Source of the DNA: Bartonella alsatica
GTDB lineage: Bacteria; Pseudomonadota; Alphaproteobacteria; Rhizobiales; Rhizobiaceae
Length of the DNA: 64,000 nt
Direction: 5' to 3'
Assembly: GCF_013388295.1 (NCBI RefSeq)
Contig: NZ_CP058235.1
Span: forward strand, 372,001-436,000
Part shown: positions 52,122 through 61,577 of the stretch, one piece after another
How positions within the stretch are numbered: position 1 is the stretch's first letter
Layout: each line of letters starts with the position of its first letter
Notes under the pieces: generated by a model
The model's input: only the letters and a program-made list of their open reading frames with translations
What the model was told of the DNA's origin: nothing
Databases searched by the model: none
Position numbers and translations under genes: made by a program

Positions 52122-52772
52122 ATGCTTATCCAATCATTTCTTTTTTTCATTCTTGGAGTTGCCTCCACTTCCTGGTTACTGGTACTGTTTTCCCCTGTCA
52201 TTTGGCGTAGAGCTATTCATTTTGCGCATAAATATGTTTCTGCACAAATTCCATTATCACTCACTGAAATACAAGCAAACTACGATTTTCTCTGTGCACA
52301 ACATGCTGTGGTACTAGCACACAATGAACAAAAATATGAATTTTTACAAAAAAAATATGCGCAACAGAAAATACAACTTAGCCAAGTAACAGAACAGCTT
52401 TATCGATCATGTCTTCCTACACAAAATGCATCTTCCTTCCAAAAAGAAGCTACTGCAACAAAACAAAATCCTGACACAACAAACTCTTTCATAATGGAAA
52501 TTAAAAATATGCGTAAAAAAATCGCACATTATCAAAAACATTTACAAAAAATTCAAATCAATGAGCTTGACACCGTAGCAAACCACCAACTCCTGGATGA
52601 ACTGCGTGAAGAGACACAGGAATTAGCAGCAACCTTAGCTGCTCAAATAGCGCTACAAGAAGGTAAAACATCTCCCATCAACACATTGATCCAAAATTCT
52701 AAAAGCAAAAATGATCTAGCATCACGTATTCGTGAAAAAATAACCTGCACTAAAAAAACACCTCTTACATAA
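52122..52772 (+). CDS. Membrane-anchored coiled-coil protein, function unknown
   Basis: A 216-residue protein not recognised beyond its shape. One membrane helix (FLFFILGVASTSWLLVLFSPV, 6-26) is followed by basic residues (WRRAIHFAHK), so the rest is probably cytoplasmic. Coiled coils cover about 48-92 and 125-180 (KNMRKKIAHYQKHLQKIQINE, then LLDELREETQELAATLAAQIALQEG), separated by a Q/T/N-rich linker. An AAAGAGG box precedes the ATG. Rhizobial genomes carry similar short anchored coiled-coil proteins in this place. Linked to eipA, it may serve the envelope, which is inference. Confidence 0.75.
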   Translation: MLIQSFLFFILGVASTSWLLVLFSPVIWRRAIHFAHKYVSAQIPLSLTEIQANYDFLCAQHAVVLAHNEQKYEFLQKKYAQQKIQLSQVTEQLYRSCLPTQNASSFQKEATATKQNPDTTNSFIMEIKNMRKKIAHYQKHLQKIQINELDTVANHQLLDELREETQELAATLAAQIALQEGKTSPINTLIQNSKSKNDLASRIREKITCTKKTPLT

Positions 52773-53019
52773 GTTGTTTTTAAAACGACCTAAGGAAACA
52801 TCTGAATTGATAAATGTTAACTATATCCCCTGTGATTGAAATATTTTCGTTATCATCTTGAGATGAAAAATATAAAATATGCCTTTATATATAAGCGACT
52901 ATTACTAATAGTATAACTATTAATTTTGGCTATGTTTTTAATTACAAATCAAAAAATATCTCCAAAATATAACTAAAATAAAGCCCTCTATTAAATAACT
53001 TTAAAGATAAAATATTTTC

Positions 53020-54138
53020 TCAAAAATGATAAAAATCTTTTATTCGCTGGATAATTATATCCTGATCATTTTGTGTCAAATAAGGATGCATCGGTAAACT
53101 TAAAACACAATTCCCTAAAGACTCAGAGACAGAAAGGGAATCTTTTACATAAGGGAAATGTTTATAAGCGGGCTGTTGATGCAATGGGGTTTTGTAATAA
53201 ACCATGGTAGGAATAGAGTTTTTCTGTAAATAATCCTTTAATTTGTCACGCTCTTCTACCTTAAGAGTATATTGGGCATAGGCACAACGAACATTTTCTC
53301 CCACTTCTGGAACTGTAACAATATCTTTTAACTCATTAGAATAATATTGAGCAATTGCCCTACGCCTTTCCATTTCTTCTTCAAAGATCACAAACTTTTC
53401 TAACAAAATTGCAGCTTGAATAGTATCTAAACGTGAATTCATACCGATACGCACATTGTCATATTGTGTTTCACCCTTACCATGAAAGAGAATAGAACGT
53501 AAAATTTTTGCCAAATGATCATCATTGGTCATCATAGCGCCTCCATCGCCATAACAGCCCAATGGTTTTGCAGGATAAAAACTTGTCGCAGCCACTTCAC
53601 CAAAAGCCCCACACATAATATTACCGCTTTTTCCTCCCATTGATTGAGCAGCATCTTCAATAAGAACAAGATTTTCCTTTGCTGCGACTTTAGCAAGTTG
53701 CGCATAATCAGCAGGAAGTCCAAACAAATCAACAGCAATAATTGCTTTTGGTTTAAGGCGTCCCTCTTTTTTAATCATTTCGATCGCTTCACAAAGCTTT
53801 TCGCTATCAATATTGAATGTATCGGGCAAAACATCAACAAAAACAGGTTCAGCTCCCACCAATGCAACCACTTCAGCAGTAGCGGAAAATGTAAAGCTAG
53901 GACAAAAAACAGCATCACCTAGACCAATATTTTTAGCCATAAGAGGCATCTTCAATGCATCCGTTCCATTGGCGCAAGCGACCACATGTTTAACACCAAG
54001 ATAATCCGCCAATCGTTCTTCAAATTCTGTTACTTTTGGCCCCAAAACATACTTACCACTGGCGATCACATGCGCAATTGCAGAATTAATTTTGTCTTCA
54101 ATACGCGCACGCTGCGCTCCAAGGTCAATGAATTGCAT
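53020..54138 (-). CDS. DegT/DnrJ/EryC1/StrS-family sugar aminotransferase
   Basis: A 372-residue PLP enzyme that aminates a keto-sugar nucleotide. The opening MQFIDLGAQRARI is typical. The PLP aspartate is in LVLIEDAAQSMGG and the PLP lysine in SFYPAKPLGCYGDGG near 190. The closest known types are WbpE/WlbC-like enzymes acting on UDP-3-keto sugars, and the oxidoreductase next door would make such a substrate. GGAG before the ATG at 54138 supports this start over 54159. Confidence 0.88.
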   Translation of the reverse strand: MQFIDLGAQRARIEDKINSAIAHVIASGKYVLGPKVTEFEERLADYLGVKHVVACANGTDALKMPLMAKNIGLGDAVFCPSFTFSATAEVVALVGAEPVFVDVLPDTFNIDSEKLCEAIEMIKKEGRLKPKAIIAVDLFGLPADYAQLAKVAAKENLVLIEDAAQSMGGKSGNIMCGAFGEVAATSFYPAKPLGCYGDGGAMMTNDDHLAKILRSILFHGKGETQYDNVRIGMNSRLDTIQAAILLEKFVIFEEEMERRRAIAQYYSNELKDIVTVPEVGENVRCAYAQYTLKVEERDKLKDYLQKNSIPTMVYYKTPLHQQPAYKHFPYVKDSLSVSESLGNCVLSLPMHPYLTQNDQDIIIQRIKDFYHF

Positions 54139-54186
54139 ATTAACTCCATTGATTACCACAATAATGCAAAACGCTACTTGTCTCTT

Positions 54187-55143
54187 TTATCTATGATAAT
54201 TGATACGAGCAGCAGTTAAAATCCGTAAAACAGCAATAGCATCATCACCATTTGTGCGAGGCAATTGACGCGTTTCAATACAATGAAGGAAATGCTGCAA
54301 TTCACAAGTAAGTGGCAAATCTTCACAAACATCAATGTAATTTAACTCATCAGTGCTAAAAGCCCATTCTTTATTCTCCTTCCAAACAGTAAAACGGTGC
54401 AACGCCAATTTACGGCTCCATGGTTCCATATCATCAAAAACGAGCATAGCTTTTGTTCCAACAACCGTTAAACGCCTTTCACGATAAGGACTAAGACGTG
54501 AAGTAAAAAGATGGCTACGTACACCATTTGGAAAAGTCATATGAATATGGGCAAAATCAGAACAATAATCAATGACAGCAGCCCCTTCACTCCGAATTTC
54601 AGAAGGTTCACATCCTGTCAAAGCCAAAATCATTGAGAGATCATGAGGAGCAAGATCCCATAAAGCATCACTTTGCGTATGAAATTTTCCGAAGCCTAGC
54701 CGATGAGAATAAATATAACGCACATCCCCCAATTCTCCCTTTTCCACCAACTCATACATTTTTTCAAAAGCAGGATGAAACCGTAAAATATGGCCTACCA
54801 TCAAAATCCGTTCATATTGTCTAGCAATTTGCACTTGATGTTCAGCATCTGAAACATTCAAAGCTATTGGTTTTTCAACAAGGACATCTTTACCATTTTT
54901 TATAGCCCGCAACACATTTTCTGTATGAAATTGTGGAGGTAACGCTAAAACCAGTGCATCAACCTCTTTATAAGTAAAAAGATTATCAGGCGCGATAACA
55001 TCAACGCCATACATATTTGCAAAACTTGCAGCGCGAGCACTATCAATATCAGAAACTGCTGCTAAAGCTCCAAGATTTTGGAGTGTTCGTATATGATTTC
55101 CACCCCAATAACCGCATCCTAAAACCGCTACCTGTGGCACCAT
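54187..55143 (-). CDS. Gfo/Idh/MocA-family sugar-nucleotide oxidoreductase
   Basis: A 318-residue NAD(P)-dependent oxidoreductase. The Rossmann motif is GCGYWGGNHIRTL (9-21), and the catalytic EKPIALN motif is near 93. The substrate domain contains DLAPHDLSMILALTG near 163, with the family aspartate and histidine. The G-Y-W-G signature is seen in WbpB/WlbA-like UDP-sugar 3-dehydrogenases. It is upstream of and co-oriented with the aminotransferase (48 bases apart), so the two likely make a 3-amino sugar for a surface glycan. Confidence 0.85.
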   Translation of the reverse strand: MVPQVAVLGCGYWGGNHIRTLQNLGALAAVSDIDSARAASFANMYGVDVIAPDNLFTYKEVDALVLALPPQFHTENVLRAIKNGKDVLVEKPIALNVSDAEHQVQIARQYERILMVGHILRFHPAFEKMYELVEKGELGDVRYIYSHRLGFGKFHTQSDALWDLAPHDLSMILALTGCEPSEIRSEGAAVIDYCSDFAHIHMTFPNGVRSHLFTSRLSPYRERRLTVVGTKAMLVFDDMEPWSRKLALHRFTVWKENKEWAFSTDELNYIDVCEDLPLTCELQHFLHCIETRQLPRTNGDDAIAVLRILTAARINYHR

Positions 55144-55312
55144 TTTTATGCCTCACCCTACTCATCATATAAAAAATTATATTTTACTATACTCCATATC
55201 GAGGATAAAATAGAAAGACAAGAGAAAAGCTTAAAAACGATGCTTGACATCTTATTATTCTACCTTTTATATCCGCAAAAAATAGATAAGTTGCAATTAT
55301 ATTTTTTATTTT

Positions 55313-55386
55313 GGCGGAGTAGCTCAGTAGGTTAGAGCAGAGGAATCATAATCCTTGTGTCGGGGGTTCAAATCCCTCCTCCGCTA
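55313..55386 (+). tRNA. Elongator tRNA-Met (CAT)
   Basis: A full cloverleaf. The acceptor GGCGGAG pairs with CTCCGCT (one G-T at the end), the D-arm is GCTC/GAGC, the anticodon CAT is at 55347-55349 in loop ATCATAA, and the T-arm has TTCAAAT. The overall sequence fits elongator tRNA-Met rather than the lysidine-modified tRNA-Ile. No CCA is encoded (CCG follows A73). Confidence 0.95.
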
Positions 55387-55562
55387 CCGTTTTATTTTAT
55401 TATAGCTTGACTGTAGCTTGCCAGCAGGTTTTGTATATTTTGACACTAGGTTTTGTAACAATTTATTTTTTTTCAAAGGATTTTTAAGGGGTTCTCAAGG
55501 GGTCTTCAAAGATCTTTCAAAGGGTATTTAAATCCTCTTTTATGATCTGTTCCTAACAGCCT

Positions 55563-55934
55563 CTATTCTTCACTGCTTTCTTTTCCCTTGTTTGGAGCTT
55601 CGAGTATAATTTCTGTGGTGTATCCGCTTTGCTTCTCATAGCAGTGGGTGACAGTGGAAGCTTTCCATGAACCATTGATTTCGCCCCGAAACCCTTGAAG
55701 AAGCAGAGGTTGATCCGCCATGATTTCTGGACGACCCGCAAGGATCAAAGAACCACTGCCCACAGCACGACACAACCTATCCGACTCGGAAGCAGCAGCA
55801 GCTTGTGCTTCCTCCTCACAAGTGTAACAAGTGCGCAGACGGTGCACGGGACCGCTAAACCCATTGACCAAATCAACAGCCCAAGAGGAATATCTGTAAC
55901 CATCATAATAAAAGCTTGAAATGATTTAATGATA
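55563..55934 (-). pseudogene. Fragment of a phage late control protein D (gpD)
   Basis: The minus strand reads FYYDGYRYSSWAVDLVNGFSG, then CYTCEEEAQAAAASESDRL, then PLLLQGFRGEINGSWKASTVTHCYEKQSGYTTEIILEAP. This is the C-terminal end of the P2-type tail protein gpD. A stop lies just upstream of 55934 and nothing of the N-terminal two-thirds remains, so it is a truncated leftover of a prophage. GC content is visibly higher than in the surroundings. It is 180 bases from tRNA-Met, a classic integration site. Confidence 0.82.
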
Positions 55935-56506
55935 CCTATGTCAATAAGGGTTAAGCCTTTTTCAAGCATATAAATACAACAAAAGCGCCTATTAAAATCC
56001 TTATACTGTTAAACAAAAAACCAAACGCTAATATACTCTTCATTTATTCACCAACAACACGAACAAAGCAATGAATACATCAACTTCCTTAAAGTAATCA
56101 GTATACCACTTTATAAAATGTATAAATCCAAGAGCTTATATTTTATTACAAATATAGCAATAGCCGCTGTATTGATATTAATTAATTTTATATTTGTAAA
56201 AATCAATAAATAATGTTTTTTATATTACTTCAATTACTTATTCATAATCTATTTAAAATTGCTATCCAATAATATTTACTATCAATAAATTCATAATCAC
56301 AATGAATTATATATTATAATTTTATTATAATGATCATAATAATAAAATTATAATATTAAAAATATTATGTATTTTATAAATATTTATTATTAATATTTAC
56401 AATAAAATTAAAATAAGATATTCGTACGTAAAGTTATTTACATCTAAAAATGCTTATCCTTCTTATAAGCGGGGAGCTTTTAATAATTATAAGGAGAATA
56501 AATATT
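55935..56506. other. Very AT-rich region upstream of the autotransporter gene
   Basis: From 56150 to 56420 there is almost no G or C. It contains a perfect 16-bp inverted repeat. No gene is seen. Confidence 0.5.
56313..56354. repeat. Perfect 16-bp AT-only inverted repeat
   Basis: ATTATAATTTTATTAT (56313-56328) and ATAATAAAATTATAAT (56339-56354) are exact complements around a 10-base spacer centred on TGATCA, about 150 bases before the autotransporter start. Confidence 0.7.
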
Positions 56507-59404
56507 ATGCATAAAAAATATCTTTCATTATATAAAGTTGCTACAGTTATGATGCTATCTAGCATCCCTTTTAACGCACATGCTTTTCCCACCCTTTCAG
56601 CTAAAAATGGAGAAAATATAACAGGCACCGCAAACGCAACTTATGATAAAATTTTAGTAATAGGCTCGGGTACAATCCATGGTAAAGATTTAAAAGTAGA
56701 AGGACCTTTGACTAGATGGACAGAAACGATTAGAGAAGAGAATGGTCAAGAAACAATAATTGAACATACTAGGTTGCGTGGAATCGGTGTAGAAGCATCT
56801 GCTCCTGAGAGCCAAATTTATTTAGAAAATGTAGATATTCAACGCGTGACAATTGGCCTCGATCTAACAAACTATAGCATAATCAAAATAACGAAAGGAA
56901 CCATAAACGCCGGACAAAATAGTGATAGAGAAATCGCTGGCATAAAAATCAATAATCATAGTATTGCTGAGTTAAACGACATAACAGTTGATGTAATAAA
57001 CGGACCAGGAGCTCAAATAACAAACGGATCTGTATTAAATATCGCTGGTGGTTCTATAACGTCTTTTAAAAGTGGTATCTCCTTTGTTAGCAGTGCGGAA
57101 AAAAACAAGCTGCAAAATGTGACAATTAATACCAAAGAAAATGGGATAATGACTGATGCAAGCACAGTTACTTTGAAAAATGTAACCGTTGAGAACGCAC
57201 AAAAGGGTATATATGCAGATAATAATTCTCAAATAATAGTATCGGCTGGCTCATTCCAAGGAAAAGACCTTAAAATAGGATTATATGCAGGAAATGGCAG
57301 CAGCATTATTTTAGAAGATGGAGTTACAATTCTCTCTACTCAAAATGCAATACAAGCAGAAAAAGCGAAATCTAAAATTACAATGACCGGAGGAGTTTTG
57401 ACAACAACTGGGACACAAGCTGCAGCCTATGCAAAATCCAGTGGACAAATTAACCTTACAAATGTTGTTGTAAACGCTAAAGGTAATGGACTCCTAGCAG
57501 ACGATCAAGAAGCAAAAATTAAGATGACAGGAGGAACTTTGACGACAACTGGGATAGAAGCCGCAGCCTATGCAAAATCCAGTGGACAAATTAACCTTAT
57601 AAATGTTGTTGTGAATGCTGAAGGTAATGGGCTGAAGGTGCAAGGTAATCAATCAAAGATCATACTAAAAGACTCAAAAGTCTTTTCCGATCTTTTATTA
57701 GTAAGTGCGGTTGATACAAAATCCCCTGGAATATCCTTCGTGACTGCAGAGAACTCTGTTCTAGAAGGTAGTGCTAAGATTTTAGCAAATGACTCCGATA
57801 AAATTAATCAAACATCTCTTAGTCTGATCAACGGTACAACATGGCTTTTAAAGATTAGTACACAAGAAAAAGATAATGCAGGCAATCTGCTTGATATTAC
57901 CAAAAGATCACATTCTGAAGTTTCTGTGCTTAATCTTGATAATAGCTCTATAATTTTTGATTCACCAACGGAAGCTCATTATCAAACATTGCATATAGGA
58001 GCTGGCAAACCAGATACTGCAGCAGTCTACAATGCAACAAGAAACGCAAAAATTTACTTCAATACTGAATGGAACAATGGCACTACAATAAAAAACCAAA
58101 AAACCGATCGCCTTCTTATTCATGGTGATGTATTAGGCACCACAACAGTTTATTTTCAAAACCGTTTAGAAAAAGAAATTGTACAAGCAGAAAATTCAGG
58201 TCCTCTAAATACACTCGGTATCTCGCTGATTCAAGTTTCTGGAAAAGCAAATAAAAACTCTTTCAAACTAAAAAATGGCTATATCGCAATAAAAGGTTTG
58301 CCTTATAAATATACGCTTACAGCCTATGGAAGCGAAGCAGACTATGGCCAAGCTAATGCTAACCAAAATTTATTGGGGAGTGGTAACAATTTTTGGGATT
58401 TTCGCTTACAAAATGCATTCTTGGATCCCAATTTAAGAGTGAAAGCAGTTCTCCCACAAGTGCCTAGCTATTTTGTTATGCCAAATGCTCTCTTCTATAC
58501 TGGTTTGATCGATATAGTTAAGCAGAATACACTGTTAGCTAATATGAGAACTTCTATCTTTAGAAAAGAAAAAAAGAACAGCTTCTTCTTATACACCTAT
58601 GGAAGCACAGGAACCTTATTCTCTGAGAGAGCTCCTCGTAAATATGGTTATAGTGGGGCAAATTTTGGCTATACAGCTCTACAAGGAGGTGCTACCTTAG
58701 CAGAATTGGAAGAGCATAATATCACAACACATTTCGGTCTTGTAGGAACCTATGGACAGCTATCCTTCACCCCAAAAGATATGAAAGACGCCGGAAAGAG
58801 TATACTAGACAAGTGGTCACTCACAGCCTATAATAGTATGCAGCATAAAAACGGTTTCTATTTTGATACGCTTTTATCCTATGAAATCTTAAAAGGAGAT
58901 ATCACTAACGCCATTATTGGCAAAACTGCAAAATTGAAAAATGCAAAGATGTTGAGTATCTCCACCACTGTTGGCAAACAATTTGTAACCATTATTCAAG
59001 GAGTAACATTCGAACCACAAGCGCAAATTGCCTATCAACATTTGATGTTTGATACTCTTGCAGATGCCGACGGCTTTAAAGTTGATATGAACAATCCTCA
59101 TCAATGGATGATTCGTGTTGGCGGGCGCGCAACCAAAACTTTTTCTATCACTGAAAACAGCCGTTCTATTTCCTTCTATGGAAAAGTAAATATGATCAAA
59201 ACTATGGGCGATAATGAAGCAATATATATTGATAAGGATTATCCACTTGATCCTATGGGCTCTTTTCTTGAAGGCGGTGTTGGTATCAGTGCAAAATTAT
59301 CACAAAATGTTTCGCTCCATGGCGATATCAGTTATCAACAAAAGCTTCAAAAAACTGGGATAACTGGGACAAATTTTTCAGGAGGAATACGCTATCAATT
59401 TTAA
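56507..59404 (+). CDS. Autotransporter (type V secretion) with repeat-bearing beta-helix passenger
   Basis: A 965-residue outer-membrane autotransporter. The signal peptide ends near 28 (FNAHA/FP). The passenger (about 30-640) is a right-handed beta-helix rich in short N/G/T repeats and contains two 47-residue tandem units. The C-terminal beta-barrel domain (about 690-965) begins near FFLYTYGSTGTLFSERAP and ends with GGIRYQF, an aromatic terminal residue as the Bam machinery requires. AAGGAG at 56491-56496 supports ATG 56507 over 56450. It resembles Bartonella surface autotransporters, which are linked to host cell contact. The exact member is not identified. Confidence 0.9.
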   Translation: MHKKYLSLYKVATVMMLSSIPFNAHAFPTLSAKNGENITGTANATYDKILVIGSGTIHGKDLKVEGPLTRWTETIREENGQETIIEHTRLRGIGVEASAPESQIYLENVDIQRVTIGLDLTNYSIIKITKGTINAGQNSDREIAGIKINNHSIAELNDITVDVINGPGAQITNGSVLNIAGGSITSFKSGISFVSSAEKNKLQNVTINTKENGIMTDASTVTLKNVTVENAQKGIYADNNSQIIVSAGSFQGKDLKIGLYAGNGSSIILEDGVTILSTQNAIQAEKAKSKITMTGGVLTTTGTQAAAYAKSSGQINLTNVVVNAKGNGLLADDQEAKIKMTGGTLTTTGIEAAAYAKSSGQINLINVVVNAEGNGLKVQGNQSKIILKDSKVFSDLLLVSAVDTKSPGISFVTAENSVLEGSAKILANDSDKINQTSLSLINGTTWLLKISTQEKDNAGNLLDITKRSHSEVSVLNLDNSSIIFDSPTEAHYQTLHIGAGKPDTAAVYNATRNAKIYFNTEWNNGTTIKNQKTDRLLIHGDVLGTTTVYFQNRLEKEIVQAENSGPLNTLGISLIQVSGKANKNSFKLKNGYIAIKGLPYKYTLTAYGSEADYGQANANQNLLGSGNNFWDFRLQNAFLDPNLRVKAVLPQVPSYFVMPNALFYTGLIDIVKQNTLLANMRTSIFRKEKKNSFFLYTYGSTGTLFSERAPRKYGYSGANFGYTALQGGATLAELEEHNITTHFGLVGTYGQLSFTPKDMKDAGKSILDKWSLTAYNSMQHKNGFYFDTLLSYEILKGDITNAIIGKTAKLKNAKMLSISTTVGKQFVTIIQGVTFEPQAQIAYQHLMFDTLADADGFKVDMNNPHQWMIRVGGRATKTFSITENSRSISFYGKVNMIKTMGDNEAIYIDKDYPLDPMGSFLEGGVGISAKLSQNVSLHGDISYQQKLQKTGITGTNFSGGIRYQF
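57374..57655 (+). repeat. Two tandem 141-bp repeats inside the autotransporter passenger
   Basis: Units 57374-57514 and 57515-57655 have a period of exactly 141 bases (47 codons). Both contain AAYAKSSGQINL and NVVVNA. The start of a third, diverged unit follows. The units remain closely alike at DNA level, for example GCCTATGCAAAATCCAGTGG in both. Confidence 0.9.
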
Positions 59405-59451
59405 GACAAAACTGTAGAAATAAGCGCATTATATTCCATTCATTTCAATTA

Positions 59452-59476
59452 AAAGGTAGCACAACATGCTGCCTTT
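59452..59476 (+). terminator. Hairpin after the autotransporter gene
   Basis: AAAGGTAGCA (59452-59461) pairs with TGCTGCCTTT (59467-59476), with one G-T pair. The T-run is short, so termination may be partial. Confidence 0.55.
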
Positions 59477-59922
59477 CCGATTTATAAAATATGTTTTTCT
59501 TTCTTTCAAAAAATAGCTTGTTTCAAAAGAACAAACCTAGCATTTCCCGATAAAAAACAAGACTTAAAATTATAAAAAAATGAGAACAAATCAAAGACAA
59601 TAAAACTATATAATAATATAATCAGAGTTTTTTCCGAATAATACGGTATTATTACATAAAAATCTGTTTCTTCTTACAAACCTATAAAAAAAATAATATC
59701 AAATAAATGATATGTTCTATGGGTTAGCTTATGATTTACGATATAATAGAGCTAATAGGATAAAAATATTATAGTTAAAATTTTTTTAGCAAATTTATAC
59801 TGACAAAATCCTACAATATAAAAAAAAACAAAAACTCCACGTTACAATAATGCTGCTGAATATCTCTAGAATCTCTAAAAGCTTAAAATAGAAAAAACTT
59901 TCTTTTTTCCTCTATAAAACTA
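59477..59922. other. Intergenic stretch between convergent genes
   Basis: AT-rich, no gene or RNA recognised. Confidence 0.4.
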
Positions 59923-60705
59923 TCACACTCTCTCTTCTCTGTGAACAATAGGCTCAATACTGGCTTCAAAAAATATCTTTGTATAGTCATGCTGAGCGTG
60001 TAAATTACGCAAATCATCATTGCTGAGCTCTTCAAGAATAATCCCTTTATGCATAATTCCAACGCGTTCACAGATGTGTGCAACAACAGCGAGATCGTGA
60101 GATACCATTAAATAAGTAAGGTTTTTTTTCTCTCGTAATGATTTCAACAAATTTAAAATTTCAGCCTGTACAGACACATCTAATGCAGATGTTGGCTCAT
60201 CGAGTAGCAAAACCTCTGGCTCAATAATCAAAGCACGTGCAAGAGCAATACGCTGACGTTGCCCTCCAGACAATTCATGAGGATAACGATAAAGAAATGA
60301 AGAATTTAAGCCAACAGAATTTAAAGTATCAAGCACTCGCTCCTTTGGATTATCCATACCATGAATTTTAAGCGACTCAGAAAGAACAGTATAGACCATC
60401 TTTCTTGGATGAAGCGAAGCATAAGGATCTTGAAAAACCATTTGAATACGGCGTAAAAAATGCTTATCCCTTTTTTTTGCTACTTCTTCTCCATCAAAAA
60501 TAAAACATCCATTATAATCTCGAATAAGCCCAACCAATGTATTTAAAATGGTTGATTTTCCACAACCTGATTCACCAATCAAACCATAAGCTTCACCACG
60601 CTTAATATGAAAGTTGACATTTTTTACAACATTTACTGCTTTGTGCCCATGCCCAAAGGTTACAGATAAATTAGAAACATCAAATATACTCTTATAATTG
60701 GTCAC
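59923..60705 (-). CDS. dppF: Dipeptide/oligopeptide ABC transporter ATPase (DppF type)
   Basis: A 260-residue nucleotide-binding subunit. Walker A is GESGCGKST near 43-51, Q-loop QMVFQDPYASLHPR, signature LSGGQRQRIALARAL, Walker B VLLLDEPTSALD and the switch histidine in VSHDLAVV. It lacks most of the usual oligopeptide-transporter C-terminal domain, being about 260 rather than 320 residues. It is last in the operon and overlaps dppD by four bases. Confidence 0.92.
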   Translation of the reverse strand: MTNYKSIFDVSNLSVTFGHGHKAVNVVKNVNFHIKRGEAYGLIGESGCGKSTILNTLVGLIRDYNGCFIFDGEEVAKKRDKHFLRRIQMVFQDPYASLHPRKMVYTVLSESLKIHGMDNPKERVLDTLNSVGLNSSFLYRYPHELSGGQRQRIALARALIIEPEVLLLDEPTSALDVSVQAEILNLLKSLREKKNLTYLMVSHDLAVVAHICERVGIMHKGIILEELSNDDLRNLHAQHDYTKIFFEASIEPIVHREERV

Positions 60706-61577
60706 GTGATAACTCCTTCAATACCATTAACAATTGTCGGATTATGTAACCAATTAGGATCGCGTTCAGGAACAGCTAAAATATCAACAGGATTATCAAG
60801 CCGTGGCAAACTCGCTAGCAAAGCTTTAGTATAAGGATGACAAGCGTGAGACAAATCACATGCAGGCAATTCTTCTAACACACGACCTGCATACATAACC
60901 AAAACACGATCACAAAAATCAGCAATCATATTCAAATCATGACTAATAAAAATAAGACCCGTTCCAGATCTGGTCACAAGCTCATCCAACACTGATAAAA
61001 CCTGACGCCTTACTGTAATATCAAGCGCAGATGTTGGTTCATCAGCAATAATTAAATCAGGTTTCGGAATGAGCATCATGGCAATCATTACACGCTGCCC
61101 CATTCCCCCTGATATTTCATGAGGAAATAATCGCATTACATGTTCTGGATCACGAATATGAACAGATTCCAACATAGAAATTGTCCGCTCCCACGCATTA
61201 GCTTTTGAAACACGATAATGGATACGATAAGCTTCCATAATCTGTTCCCCAATCCGTATTAACGGATTAAGTGAATATTTGGGATCCTGTAGAATCATTG
61301 AAATACGCTTACCCCGGATAGTTCGCATCTGAGATTCACTTGCATTCAATAAATCAATACCATCAAAGCGCATCTTTTTAGCTTTGATAATTGCTGATCT
61401 TGGACTCAATCTGAGTATCGCACGCCCAGTCATTGATTTTCCAGATCCAGATTCGCCAACAATTCCAATTTTTTCTTTTCCCACAGAAAAGCTAACGCCG
61501 CGCACAACTTCTGCAATGCCACGCGTTGTAGGAAAAGAAATACATAAATCTTCTATCTCTAATAATTTTTTAATCAT
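60702..61577 (-). CDS. dppD: Dipeptide/oligopeptide ABC transporter ATPase (DppD type)
   Basis: A 291-residue ATPase, partner of DppF. Walker A is GESGSGKSM near 41, with M where T or S is standard, but the preceding S and K are kept. The signature reads EISGGMGQRVMIAMML and Walker B LIIADEPTSALD. The C-terminal part has the HPYTKALLASLPRL motif of the oligopeptide family. The ATG at 61577 overlaps the dppC stop by eight bases; a longer frame to 61628 would lie wholly within dppC. Confidence 0.92.
   Translation of the reverse strand: MIKKLLEIEDLCISFPTTRGIAEVVRGVSFSVGKEKIGIVGESGSGKSMTGRAILRLSPRSAIIKAKKMRFDGIDLLNASESQMRTIRGKRISMILQDPKYSLNPLIRIGEQIMEAYRIHYRVSKANAWERTISMLESVHIRDPEHVMRLFPHEISGGMGQRVMIAMMLIPKPDLIIADEPTSALDITVRRQVLSVLDELVTRSGTGLIFISHDLNMIADFCDRVLVMYAGRVLEELPACDLSHACHPYTKALLASLPRLDNPVDILAVPERDPNWLHNPTIVNGIEGVIT

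Noticed and set aside
55313..55386. A complete att site pair for the prophage relic
   Set aside because: No second copy of the tRNA 3' end was found in the window, so boundaries of an integrated element cannot be drawn.
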